Assembly: GCA_033439795.1 (NCBI GenBank)
Contig: JAUTDP010000002.1
Location: forward strand, 2,232,001-2,296,000
DNA: 64,000 nucleotides
Source: Sordaria brevicollis
Lineage: Eukaryota > Ascomycota > Sordariomycetes > Sordariales > Sordariaceae
Direction of reading: 5' to 3'
Shown: in pieces, positions 12,163 to 22,381 of the stretch
Layout: every line of letters begins with the position of its first letter
How positions within the stretch are numbered: position 1 is the stretch's first letter
Program-made: the position numbers and the translations under genes
Notes under the pieces: generated by a model
What the model saw: only the letters and a program-made list of their open reading frames with translations
What the model was told of the DNA's origin: nothing
Database searches by the model: none

Positions 12163-14817
12163 GAGAGAGTTCCGATAAAAACTGACCGCGAACCGACCAG
12201 TCGCAGGCCTGTGATTTTACAGGCGGCCCTTGCTGAATCCCAGTGGGTTTTCTTCAAGCCGCCGCCTTCATGCTTTCTTTTTCACTCTTAGAACTCTCTG
12301 CATGGGATTCAAAATCGCCGATTGCTTCACGTGTTGAATATCAGCTTTGCCCTTGCTCCTTCCTCTACGCGGAATGCTCCTTCTTGCAACTGGAAGCGGT
12401 GAGGTTAAAATTTTGTGAATTCATTCGAGATGAGCACTCCTTCCTCTTTCCAGGGAAACGGGATGTGCCTGCCTCTGGCGGGCTTTAACGGGAACACCAC
12501 GCCAGCTGAAAGATTTGCAGATTTGGCAGGAACCACCAGGACCACGGCATGAGGCCATCAAGGGACACCACTGCTTTCAGTGACATCACAGCGGGGTTGA
12601 GCCTGTTCAGGGACCAAAAAGTCGCCTGAAGGAAATCTAAAAGATTCCCCATTTTCTCCCAGGCGGCCATACTATTCAAGATTCAACCTAACATGACCTC
12701 TCATCTCATTTTAGAACACCAAGACCTCGCAATATCCCACCAGTTCACGCCGGCCACCCTCGCGTCCCTGACAGTGCCCGATCACTTTAGTCACCTTCAT
12801 CTCCAAGATCTCGTTTTCCTTTCTTATTTCTCATGTTTGGTGTTGACTCGCACCATGAGATCGCCGTCCTCTGGATCTCCCTCTGGGGTCTCTACGATAT
12901 TAATTGTTAGTGATCAGCATTCAGTCCCACCACAAAGAGTCACCATCAACTCGCATCGAGACCCTTTGGCAACCACCAGTGGCGCTCTAGGTCGGCGATG
13001 AGACACTCTCATCAATATTGGGAATTGCGCAACTAGAGGTACCATAGGAAACCGGCTGGACGGATTCACTGAGGACTGGCCGTGCTCGCCATGCTAAGAC
13101 TCCTAGCAGCACATCATCAATGATGGCTACAAGGGATATCCCGTGATACTTCCTCACCCTAATCACAACCGCCAAGACAATGTTCAGCAGTCTCTGTCAC
13201 GGTTGGAAGCGGATCTCTGAAAGAGACATCTCTCTCATATCTCCGCAGCAACTCTCGCTACCAGCTGTATCTTTCTCGCCATCACGATTTTTTCAGCTTT
13301 CGGTGCGGGGTTCCGCTATGAAGCCAAAGTGTTGGGTGTTTGGAGATTTGGAGATGTGAAACCTAAACTCATCTTACACGAGGTCTTGGCTGTCATCATG
13401 GAAATCCCAGCTTCTTCAGCAGCTTCAACATCATCATGCCTGGTGAGCGACTGAAGACAACGTGAGAAGAACAAAGAAACCAAAGACACCACATAACACA
13501 TTCTCCAGACGATGGAGGACCTAGTGAAACTGAAAGAGGAAAAAAAAAATATACACGGACTGGCGCGGCAACACCCATGAAGCAAATCTCCAGGGGGGCC
13601 TCGGCGGGTGACCCCAATCCTCCTTGACGCTATTCCCACTCGGTACCGTGTACTGTGTACTTGCGAATGGCGTTCATCCCTCGAGCTTCCGTCCTCCTTC
13701 TGTGCAGCTCACTTCTGCAGGTTCACGTTTGGCCATCACAAACAGCCGTTCCAGGAAAATGCTGCCGGCGAATAACCCAAAGGGTGGCACCGGTGGCATC
13801 AAGTTCCAAGGTACACGACTTACACTGCTTGGTCTTTTGCCTCCTTGGGATCCAATGGCATTCGAGAAATGCTACCAGACGGCCAGATTTCTCGAGGTTG
13901 TGTCACCTCCGATTCTTCAACGCCGTCTTGCAATCTCCAATGAGATATAGACCGAGCAATCCCATACTGGAGGACCGCGCCTTTTTGATCGCCAAATGTC
14001 ACACCTTTTTGGCTATACGATCCTACCTGTATCAGAGTACACAGTACGCATGTTTCCTAGCCGACCAGGGGGAGGGCCTGGTGAGATATCTCCCTCCACC
14101 ATGACCCCCCGGCTACCACAAAGGGAACCACGTTTTGGACAATTTTGGAGCATCATTCTCGGTGGAGCCCCAGACTCCAAAACCGCTACCGGGGATCTTG
14201 TCCACTGCCACTCCTGGGACCAGGACAGCGTTGATTTGCAGCATGCTCGCCGGCCAAGGAAAAAAGGAGGACACGCCGACACGGAGCAGACTTCTCAAGA
14301 CCTCATTCCTCACTCATATTTTCTGCCTCTCCCACACCACTGACGTACATACCCGATCCTATTTCCCTTTCGTTTGTTTTTTGCTTCCTGTCAGGCTGTC
14401 CCTTGCACCCAAGAGATGACAGCCTGCCTAGATCGGAATTGCCGGGACGCCTCTTTTCACCTTTGACCGACTTCGACGACTTTAATGCTGCTGGATCCCG
14501 GAATTGCACCTCTTGACGCAAACCTTTTTGAGTGACATATCTCCACCGCCTTACCTTGACAGTTTCTGCATCTCGCGCGACCAAGAAGGCAAAAAGGAAT
14601 CTGTCTTTTTCTTCCGAGCTTTCCTCCAACACGCAAAGCACCTCTTCACCGCAACATCGACTTTACACCAAGCAAGCCTCACTTCTCATGATTTTCACTC
14701 GGTGATCAACCTTTTCGACCTCAAGACCTGGGTCTGCTGGGAAGTTTGCGCCTTGGAACCCGGAAATCGTATATCAACATCCAGAGTATCCGTTGTTCCA
14801 CAGCAGCAAACTTCATC

Positions 14818-17397
14818 ATGGGCGGCCACCGATCAAAGTTCCCCTTTTCCTTGCCGGGCCGGAAGGCCAAGCCGGTCCCTCCGCCTCCTCCGCCTCCACC
14901 CCCTTCCGGACCGTTAACCAAGGCACAGAAAATCCTTGGCACGGGGGAGATCAACATCGATTCTCCATGGGACATAAGAGCCAGCCCGGCCATCGGTAAC
15001 GCCCCTGTCTCGGGCGCAGCTCATCATAACGAGAGAGACGCTGGTCAGCGAAGGGCCCATCACAATGATGGACAGACATCCGCTGCCCACGAGAGGCGAT
15101 GGGATAACGAGCCAGAAGCTGCACCTAGGAATACGGGTTGGCAGCATAACGAAAGACCAGAAGCCATGGACTACGAAGTTATCAACACCTCTCACCAACA
15201 ACGACGACAGTCTAGCTCGACAGTTGCATCCTATTACGACAAGCAACAGCAGCTACATCAGACGCAAACAAATAGTTCAGCCATGTCCAAACCGCCACTA
15301 TCCTCCAAGGCTCAACAGCTGCTTGATTATGACAATGGCCTTCCACCAATGTCCGAAGCGAGAATGAAGAAAAAGAAGCCATCCATGCTTGACATCTCTT
15401 CCCGGATACTGAAGTCCAAGTCTTCTAAGCAATTGAAGCCGGATTTGGTAGATTATAGCGCCCACGTTCTCGGGGCAGACATGATTACCAACTCTCCAGC
15501 CATGCCAACAGCGCCGGACATGAGCCAGCAGCCAATGAAGCACCGAACGGAGCGGACAGATTACGAACGCTACCAGCAGGAATCCTATGCCAACACAGCC
15601 GGGCAGGAGATGTATGAAGCGCCCGGTATGGATGAGGGCCCGGCACCGGACGATGACGCCTCTTCATTCCCGGCACCACCACTAAATGCATCTGCGAGAA
15701 AGATTTCCTTGTCTCTGTTCCCACCAGCACCGAGCGGTCGGCCAGTCCAGACACCCAAGCAGCCAGAAGGTCCACCATCCAGTGTCCTTACACCATCCAG
15801 TATTGCATCGCCTCACGCAGACAGTGCCAGTATCTCAAGTCGCCACACCAGAACGTCCAAGGCCTCGAAGCGGACAGACCGTAGCATGACGGAGCTTGAC
15901 CTGCAGATGAACAGTGTCTTGTCCCTTTCGTCAGATTCGGAGGAGGATGCCTACGAGCAATCTGCAAAGGGCTCACTGGCCGTGCCCATAGGGTTTGGCG
16001 AGCAGGGACCAATGAGTCCAGCCAGCACTCGCTCCGCATCTTCGCAACCTTCTTCGACAGCCGACTATGGTCGGGCCAAACCTGCAAAGCGACCGCAGTA
16101 TGGCACACAGACACAGTTTCTGCCTATTCCGGAAGGCGCTGCGACAGCTGATGTGTCGAGGAGAAGCTCGCGAGGCAGCTCTCAGAAGACGAGCTCATCA
16201 AAGAAGCAGCAGGCATCATTGCTTTATCAGACTTCCCGTCTCTCTATCGGCAGCACGTCCACTTCCCAGACCACGATGCATGGTCAATCGAAGAACCAAG
16301 CTTACGACGACGAAGATACACAGTTTGGAGATTTCCCAGCCCCTCCGGCCAGCCTTCGGAGCGCACGGAACTCGATGGCCTCCCGCACTTCTGGAAACGC
16401 CACGCCACCCTTGTCGCCAACCAGCGTTGACGTTGACTTTTACCTCCAAAACCGCAACAGCGAAGCATTCGGAGCGTATGCGCCAGATAACCGCTCGGTG
16501 TACAGCGGCCGAAGCTTGGGAAGCGACAGGATGGATCCAGGGCGGCGGGGCAGCACTACCAGCAGCATCCAGGACAACGCTAGCGGACGGTTCATGGCCG
16601 TCACTCGCCAGGAGGAGATGTTGTTGGCCGCCCTGCGCCAGAAGCGCGCTCGCATGCGCGAGGATATCCTCGCTGAATACGGAGACGACCGGCGGGACGG
16701 GATGGACCACGACGATGGGCGAGAGACTCGCCAGACGATGTTGAGCGAGAGTACCATCAGCAGCAGCAGAATTTCGAGGCAGTCGTCGGCCAGCACGATG
16801 CGTTTGATGGAAGCTCACGCTCTCAACGCCCGGCCGCATGGACATCAGCGACCTCAAATTCGCATCAGCACCGGGTCCGTTGACAAGAGGTCGGACAGGA
16901 TGTCGGAGTCTTCGGGACAGATCCTCGTCATGATGGACAGGCCGCGCAGGGAATCTGGAGGCGATGAGTCGGAGCCCAGCCCGGATCTGGACGATTTCAT
17001 GCACTTTGGCGGCAACGAGACGCTGACGAGGGGTGCGTTTGGCGGTCCTTACCATGGCGACTCGGACAACCATCGCAGCAGCCGATCCAGCCTGGGTACT
17101 TCGGGGTCACACAGAGCCCAGAGGACTCCTTCCTCCCGTTCAAAGGCCTCGTCGCGGTCGCGGGACAACAGCGTTCCCCGCAGGACATCGGACCAAGTCA
17201 GCCCCAAGACCTTTGGACATCTCGCCCGCGAGGCTCGCGAGGCTGAACGCCGTAACAGGATTGTTGAGCGGCCCGAGGAGGAGGATGACATGGAGGATGG
17301 CATTCCCCGCCCTGACTCGCCGATTTCACCTGGCGACTTTCCAGTTCCGGTGTCGATGCTGAAGAAGAACGTCAGACTGAGCGCTGTTGGTTATTAA
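14818..17397 (+). CDS. Large intrinsically disordered protein, function unknown
   Basis: Single exon, 859 residues. The start at 14818 (context catcATGGG) is preferred to an in-frame ATG 24 codons upstream because the protein then begins with MGGHRSKFPFSLPGRK, a Gly/basic N-terminus followed by a nine-proline run. A short motif, ILGTGEINIDSPWDIRASP, lies near the N-terminus. The rest is low complexity: Ser, Gln, Arg and Pro-rich, with many SP/TP and RxxS sites. A predicted helix (RQEEMLLAALRQKRARMREDIL) occurs about residues 595-620, and a conserved-looking C-terminal tail has PRPDSP and PVSMLKKNVRLSAVGY. No catalytic domain or membrane segment is visible. This pattern suits a scaffold or signalling substrate, but no function can be claimed. 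Confidence 0.85.
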   Translation: MGGHRSKFPFSLPGRKAKPVPPPPPPPPPSGPLTKAQKILGTGEINIDSPWDIRASPAIGNAPVSGAAHHNERDAGQRRAHHNDGQTSAAHERRWDNEPEAAPRNTGWQHNERPEAMDYEVINTSHQQRRQSSSTVASYYDKQQQLHQTQTNSSAMSKPPLSSKAQQLLDYDNGLPPMSEARMKKKKPSMLDISSRILKSKSSKQLKPDLVDYSAHVLGADMITNSPAMPTAPDMSQQPMKHRTERTDYERYQQESYANTAGQEMYEAPGMDEGPAPDDDASSFPAPPLNASARKISLSLFPPAPSGRPVQTPKQPEGPPSSVLTPSSIASPHADSASISSRHTRTSKASKRTDRSMTELDLQMNSVLSLSSDSEEDAYEQSAKGSLAVPIGFGEQGPMSPASTRSASSQPSSTADYGRAKPAKRPQYGTQTQFLPIPEGAATADVSRRSSRGSSQKTSSSKKQQASLLYQTSRLSIGSTSTSQTTMHGQSKNQAYDDEDTQFGDFPAPPASLRSARNSMASRTSGNATPPLSPTSVDVDFYLQNRNSEAFGAYAPDNRSVYSGRSLGSDRMDPGRRGSTTSSIQDNASGRFMAVTRQEEMLLAALRQKRARMREDILAEYGDDRRDGMDHDDGRETRQTMLSESTISSSRISRQSSASTMRLMEAHALNARPHGHQRPQIRISTGSVDKRSDRMSESSGQILVMMDRPRRESGGDESEPSPDLDDFMHFGGNETLTRGAFGGPYHGDSDNHRSSRSSLGTSGSHRAQRTPSSRSKASSRSRDNSVPRRTSDQVSPKTFGHLAREAREAERRNRIVERPEEEDDMEDGIPRPDSPISPGDFPVPVSMLKKNVRLSAVGY

Positions 17398-18489
17398 ACA
17401 CCACTCTCACCACACCACGCAAGCGGAGGAAGAATCTTGGGGTGTCACAAAAAAAAAACAAATTTCAATCTCGAATAAGAAAAGAAGTGGGGAAGGTAGA
17501 AGAACGGAGGGAGGCATAGCTTTGCATTTTTATATGTTTGCATAGTACGAGAAAGGATTGGAGTCCGTCAGAGATACCACGGGGACAGGGAACGGACAAA
17601 GGGAGGGGACTGAGCATACTAAGGGTTGGGCAGGAAAACCAATGAACTTGTTATCATGATTGGGCAATGGATCAGCGACACACATCAACAACACCAAACA
17701 TTCGATTCAGATGCTGTGGCCTGGGAGAGAGGGCAGGTTCCGGAAAAAGTCCCGGGCATTATACGAAACTGTCTGTCGTTGTGACAACCAGTTTCGTTCG
17801 TACATGCTCTTTTAATCGTGGCTGATCACATTTGCTGATGATGAACATAAGAAGACTCTCTGTATAGAAGAGAGTGCCCCTGTATAGTACATACCACATA
17901 CCATGACATACAAACTAATAATACGCGGGTGACGCGGATGAACTTCCTCGAAAGAGGGTAGTTAACAAACCTTGTACCTCTTCTCGATGACTCGTTGGTG
18001 ATATCTGACGGAAAGCTGTGAACTTTGCCCAACTTTCAAAGTTGCCTCGCACGCAAGAGCTTAAGTTATGCAAGATCTGCAAAAGAGACCACATTCCTCT
18101 CCATCCCTTCTTGGTGATGGGCTCCGAGTTGAGGTTACTTGACATCTGTCGGGACCGACGGACAAGGTGAATAGCACACATATCTCAGCGCCGGAGAAAC
18201 AATCACATATAGGAAGAGAAGGTGCTAGCTTGAATGTCGATTCGAATGAGCCCATCATGTCAAATTCTAGCTGGAATGGGGAGAGAGCTCAAGGTTAGTG
18301 AGGACGGGAAGGAAGCATTGTCTCCAAACTACAAAAACTGAAAGAACCCACCGGATATTGGACTCACTCAAAGTCTGGTTGGGCACAACAAACCATACCT
18401 AGAGTAGAGGTACTTGTCGCCATTAAATATCAACACCAATGTCTCCCACGTAGCCCCTTGACACTTTTCTTCTCTTCATCAGGACTGAT
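17398..18489. other. Intergenic region
   Basis: 3' flank of the disordered-protein gene, with short A-rich stretches after the stop codon, then sequence with no supported gene. Frames up to 88 codons on the minus strand (17826-18258) show no domain character. Confidence 0.5.
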
Positions 18490-18802
18490 ATGTTTAACAT
18501 ACCGTATCATCTTCTGCTCGCACTCTTTCTTTGGCACTGTAAGGTAAGTGCTACCCATGTTATTATGTTATTCGATTTATAGCCAACTAGCGTGTAAGCC
18601 CGTTAGTGCAGTAACAATCTCATCTCTGGACTGACTTCAAACGCAGGGCAACACCGCCAACTCAGACCCACTTCTCCACCAGAAAGTTGTCGCCAGCAGC
18701 GTCTCTCCCGGTCATCCTTTGTTCCAGATTCTTCTCCTCTTTCAACACACGATCTCAACACAGTCATTGTCCATGTCGACTACCCTCCATGTACCACCAT
18801 AA
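18490..18802 (+). CDS. Possible small spliced gene, signal-peptide-like N-terminus
   Basis: Exon 1 18490-18543 and exon 2 18647-18802 would encode about 69 residues. The join rests on a consensus gtaagt donor, a ctgac branch-like element and a cag acceptor 10 nt downstream of it. Phase is zero on both sides and the second exon stays open for 51 codons to TAA. The first 18 residues (MFNIPYHLLLALFLWHCK) look like a signal peptide; the rest is Ser/His/Leu-rich with no conserved pattern and no further cysteine. The 3' end lies about 150 bp from the stop of the opposite-strand gene. It may instead be a non-coding transcript or chance. Without transcript evidence it remains a candidate. Confidence 0.3.
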
Positions 18803-18953
18803 ACATACAGACCATGCCATAAAATCATAAACATTCCATCGTTGCTCGTTCCTTTCGTTCTCCTCAGCAAACCAGCGTGCGCCCACCTTTGCAACCATAT
18901 CGCAACCAAGTAACGCTCAAACACGACCATGGCCATCCAACCCCGAACAAGCC

Positions 18954-20263
18954 TCAGCGTTGTCTGTCCCTCTCTTGTCTCTCCACCTCGGCACGGAACA
19001 CGTTCTCGCCATTCAATCTCGCACTAGTCGGGCTCGTCGGCGACCAGCTCTCGCGATCCGTCAACTCGACACCGCCGCCGCCGCCGCTCTTGAAATCCCC
19101 CGCGCCCCTCGTCACTCCCTCCTCCACGCCCGCCACGTCTCTCTTCCCGACCCTCTCCGAATAACTCTTTCTGACTCCGTACCCGCTGCCACCACCACCG
19201 CCGCCGCCGCCTCTCCTCTTACCGAAGAGTCCACCAATAAACGGTACATGCCCGTTCTTCTTGTAACCCCAAACCGCAAAAGCGATGAGTCCTCCGAGTA
19301 CTAGCACCGAGACGATAGCGACGGGGACAGAGATGGCGATCTTTTTGCCCGTGGATAGACCCGGAGAGGTCACAATATCATCGTCATCGTCGAGGTCACC
19401 GCCGCCCTCATCGTCCGATTCATTGTCGGAGTCATATCCACTGGTGACGTAGACTATCGGACCTTGCTTGATTTCGGTGGGCGCGACGTGGTCGTAGTTA
19501 CCGCTTGCCCAAACGGACATGGTGATATTGAGCCGGGTCAACAGGTTACGGTCCCCCTCGTCCCCTGCGTCATCAGCGGAGGGGAAAAAGGCCCTTGGGA
19601 GGGGAAAGAAGGCAAACCCATTGTCGGCTTTAACGATGGGGAAGCTTGGGAGGGCTGAGAGGTTAACAGCCGGAGAGGAGCCGAGGACGGAAGGGAGTTC
19701 GGCGGGGAAAACAGAGATTTGGACGCGTTGGTTGGGGGAGCCGAAGTAGAGGGTGTTCCATGTTACTGTGGGCGCGGTCTGTCAGCATGGTTGGGCCGAA
19801 GTCGGGAAGGAGAGGGAAAGAAGAGCTCACTATAGTACCCTCGCCCAAGCTTCAGGATGGAATCCCGCTTTGGAGCACAGAACGGCTCATCGCGCGATTG
19901 CTGTGGAGCACAAGCTAGGAACTCGCCGCGGGGGTTGTTGATTGCTGCGGCGGTGGGAGCAGGGTTGAGGCTGGTGTACGTTGCTACGAGCCCGTCCTTG
20001 TTGAAGCTGCTGTACTCTTTGGACTTGGTGAGATACTCCGGCGGTGCGTTTTCGGTGTGTTTGGCTCCGCCCGCATCTGTTACCACACTTGGCGTGATGG
20101 TTGCGCCTGTGGTTTGGGCATTGACTGACACCCAGACTTTGGGTGAAGGGGCGACGGTCTCTTGGGCTTGTGGTTGTGGTATGGCATTGGCGACCAAGGT
20201 AAAGCTGGCGGCGAGCGTTGCCGCGAGAATGCTCCGGAGGGTTGTTGACCGGGGAGGACTCAT
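18954..20263 (-). CDS. Single-pass type I membrane protein, fungal family of unknown function
   Basis: Two exons on the minus strand: 20263-19831 and 19765-18954, giving 414 residues; the intron is 65 bp with GT/AG ends. An N-terminal signal peptide ends near the Ala-Ile-Pro at residues 26-28. The extracellular part includes CAPQQSRDEPFCAPK followed by a YYITWNTLYF stretch. The cysteine pair plus YxxTW pattern recurs in fungal wall/plasma-membrane proteins of beta-sandwich type. An acidic stalk (DDEGGGDLDDDDD) precedes one transmembrane helix at about residues 285-310. The cytosolic tail is basic, then Gly-rich (eight consecutive Gly) and rich in Ser/Thr-Pro. Architecture resembles wall-stress sensors and other single-pass surface proteins; that role is inference. 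Confidence 0.82.
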
Positions 20264-22381
20264 TTTGAGGTGAGTGTTGTCTCGTCAGTGAGCGATTGAG
20301 ATGATCACTCCAGACAGACGACGAGGAGGTTGCTTCTATCTGCTGGGTTGAAACCTCACAATACGCCGTCTCCTGGTATCTAAAAGTGTCGTGGTCTCTG
20401 TTTACTTCGCGATCAGTCCGACTGCACAGCATTTTCGCTTATACGTTGGTTGGGCGTTGCTTACCTTTTGTGGGTGAAGTGTCACCAGTCTCACCAAGGA
20501 AACCGGATTTGTTTTCACTTCTTACCCTTACGAACGAAATCTTTGAGACCAACAAGAAGTCTTGGGCCTCGTTTCTCCCTGGAAAGTTGATATCGAGAGC
20601 AGAGATCTACGATAGAAACAGGTGCGCACGAAGAAGAGGCATGAGGTTGGGCTGTCTGGACTCGACTACATATTTGGCAGAGCGGGTAAGGCAAAGTTGT
20701 CTCCGCGGGCCATGTACATGATCGCTCTGCATAACCAGAGTTGCCGCGGATGGTCACTCGTCCCCTCAGCTTTGGACAAGAAGGTTCTTATCCTTGCGAT
20801 ATGGTGGGGGTTAGGCGATGTGCGCCTTTTCACTCGTTCTTCACTTTCGACCTTTCTTCTGTTCGGTCCTATCTCATCAGCTCCCCACCCTCCATCACCC
20901 GCACGCCTCTTTTCGTCCCAATTGGGATAAAAGCAATGGTTCCTCGTACTATTCGGGGCTTCAAGCTTTCTTCTGTTCCCTGTCTTGACGTCTTTAGCTG
21001 TCAGCACCTCAGCCTAGTCTAGACCTGCCAGCCAGCTTTCCAGCGCTGCAATGTGAGTGGCTTGGCAATGGTTCCCCCCATTACGGTCTAGAGCCTCTAT
21101 CGGAGGTGTCGATTATTCCGCTTACAGCCCCACGCCCCTTTTCGAGTTAGAATCGCCAAGTCTGAAGTACTACACCACGACCTCAATTTTTTTTTGGACC
21201 GCGACTATCTCGAGCAATATCAACGCTGTGAAAACGAAAACGCTTCCACGAGATTCAGCGCCCCCAGTACCCGGCTTTTTGCTCTGCTTCGCTATATATC
21301 GGGTTACGGTAGATGGAATGCGAAGGTTTAGAGTTTTGAAACTTAGAAATTGAAGTTGTAACTTTTGCTAGGCTGGCACGGACCTTTTCGTGTGGGGCTG
21401 TAAGCGGAATAAGCAACTCCCTATCGGAGACCCATCTGGGTGCCGAAACGACGGTGTTATGTCACTGTATCGCAAAACCGGAACAGCATTGTTGGTGATG
21501 GCTGCCAGCAGAACCTTCACTTTGCTTTCTACAAGCCGTGCGGGGAGAGCACACCATCACACCGTCAGACACTTTCATTTTCTTCTTCTTTCTTCTGTTT
21601 CGATACCCGCCACTCGATATACAAGAACCACATCATGGGAAACCAGAGTGATTGGTTCAGTACTACCCTTCTCTGCGCAGATTAATGCGGGGTTTGAACT
21701 GTTGGTGATGGGCACAGCAATGGTGTGAGTGAAGGTTGGACGACACTCAAGGACATGCCGTGCCGAACAGGCAGCTTCAACCCGCGTCTGGATGCTACAC
21801 TATTGGATTCCATATGCAGGATCATATAGGGTATCCTAGGTGTTGATGAGGTAGTCAACGCCCAACGCGATCAGAATAGGGCAAGTCCTGACTACCGAAC
21901 GCCTCCTTTGGCTGTTACGTACAGAGCTGAAGAGCTATCGTGGGGATCTCGTGGGTGGCCAACACCATTTCGGATGCACTACGACCGCTCCGGCCCTGTT
22001 ATCGTTGCTTTGTGGCGTTTTGTGCGGTAAGTCGGAGCTATGGAAAATGGTCTCCTCTTCTTCAGCTGCCGAATGGATGCTGCGTTGTCGTCACTGGCTT
22101 GATGTATGTTACCGCCCATATGGTTCGAGATGTTCTCTAGAGCTTTTGGGTCGCCTTTATAACCCGCATCGAATGCACCCTCTTGTATATGTGTGCTCAC
22201 ATGCTCTGTCTATTACTACATTCTTGAACCCGACCTCCCATCCATCTGTCTGTTCATCAGACATCTTGTCCTCACTACTCACTCTAGTCTACCGGGCCGT
22301 TCCTACCTGAGACAAGACATAGCCATACTCTACATACGCTGAGTCAATATCTAGCACTTGTGTGCTTCTTTATACAGAACA
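20264..22381. other. Divergent intergenic region with a MITE
   Basis: Lies between the type I membrane protein gene (-) and the AA12-like gene (+), so it holds both promoters. A 316-bp inverted-repeat element sits at 21105-21420 (separate entry). Open frames such as 21390-21728 and 21951-22310 have no protein character. Confidence 0.55.
21105..21420. mobile_element. MITE-like element, 29-bp TIRs, 8-bp TSD (hAT-like)
   Basis: Terminal inverted repeats at 21105-21133 and 21392-21420 match at 26 of 29 positions, with an uninterrupted 21-bp core (including attattccgcttacagcc). The element is immediately flanked by a perfect 8-bp direct repeat, ctatcgga, at 21097-21104 and 21421-21428. An 8-bp target-site duplication with short TIRs is typical of hAT-superfamily non-autonomous elements, though P and some Merlin elements also make about 8 bp. 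The 258-bp interior has no coding capacity for a transposase. It lies in the promoter region shared by the flanking divergent genes. Confidence 0.82.

Larger units (their letters stand above)
8436..14817. other. 6.4 kb gene-poor region
   Basis: No convincing coding gene on either strand. It holds the promoter of the nuclease-like gene (left end), a long poly(A) tract at 9705-9774, a 10-bp inverted repeat at 12123-12162, a 12-bp inverted repeat pair at 13650/14036, and probably the promoter and long leader of the gene at 14818. Many frames of 60-150 codons are open, but they overlap on both strands, are Ser/Pro/Arg-rich and lack domain signatures. Base composition is not notably AT-rich, so it does not look like a heavily RIP-mutated relic. 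Confidence 0.5.

Noticed and set aside
16216..17073. 285-codon minus-strand frame
   Set aside because: Antisense shadow of the disordered-protein gene at 14818-17397, with no independent support.
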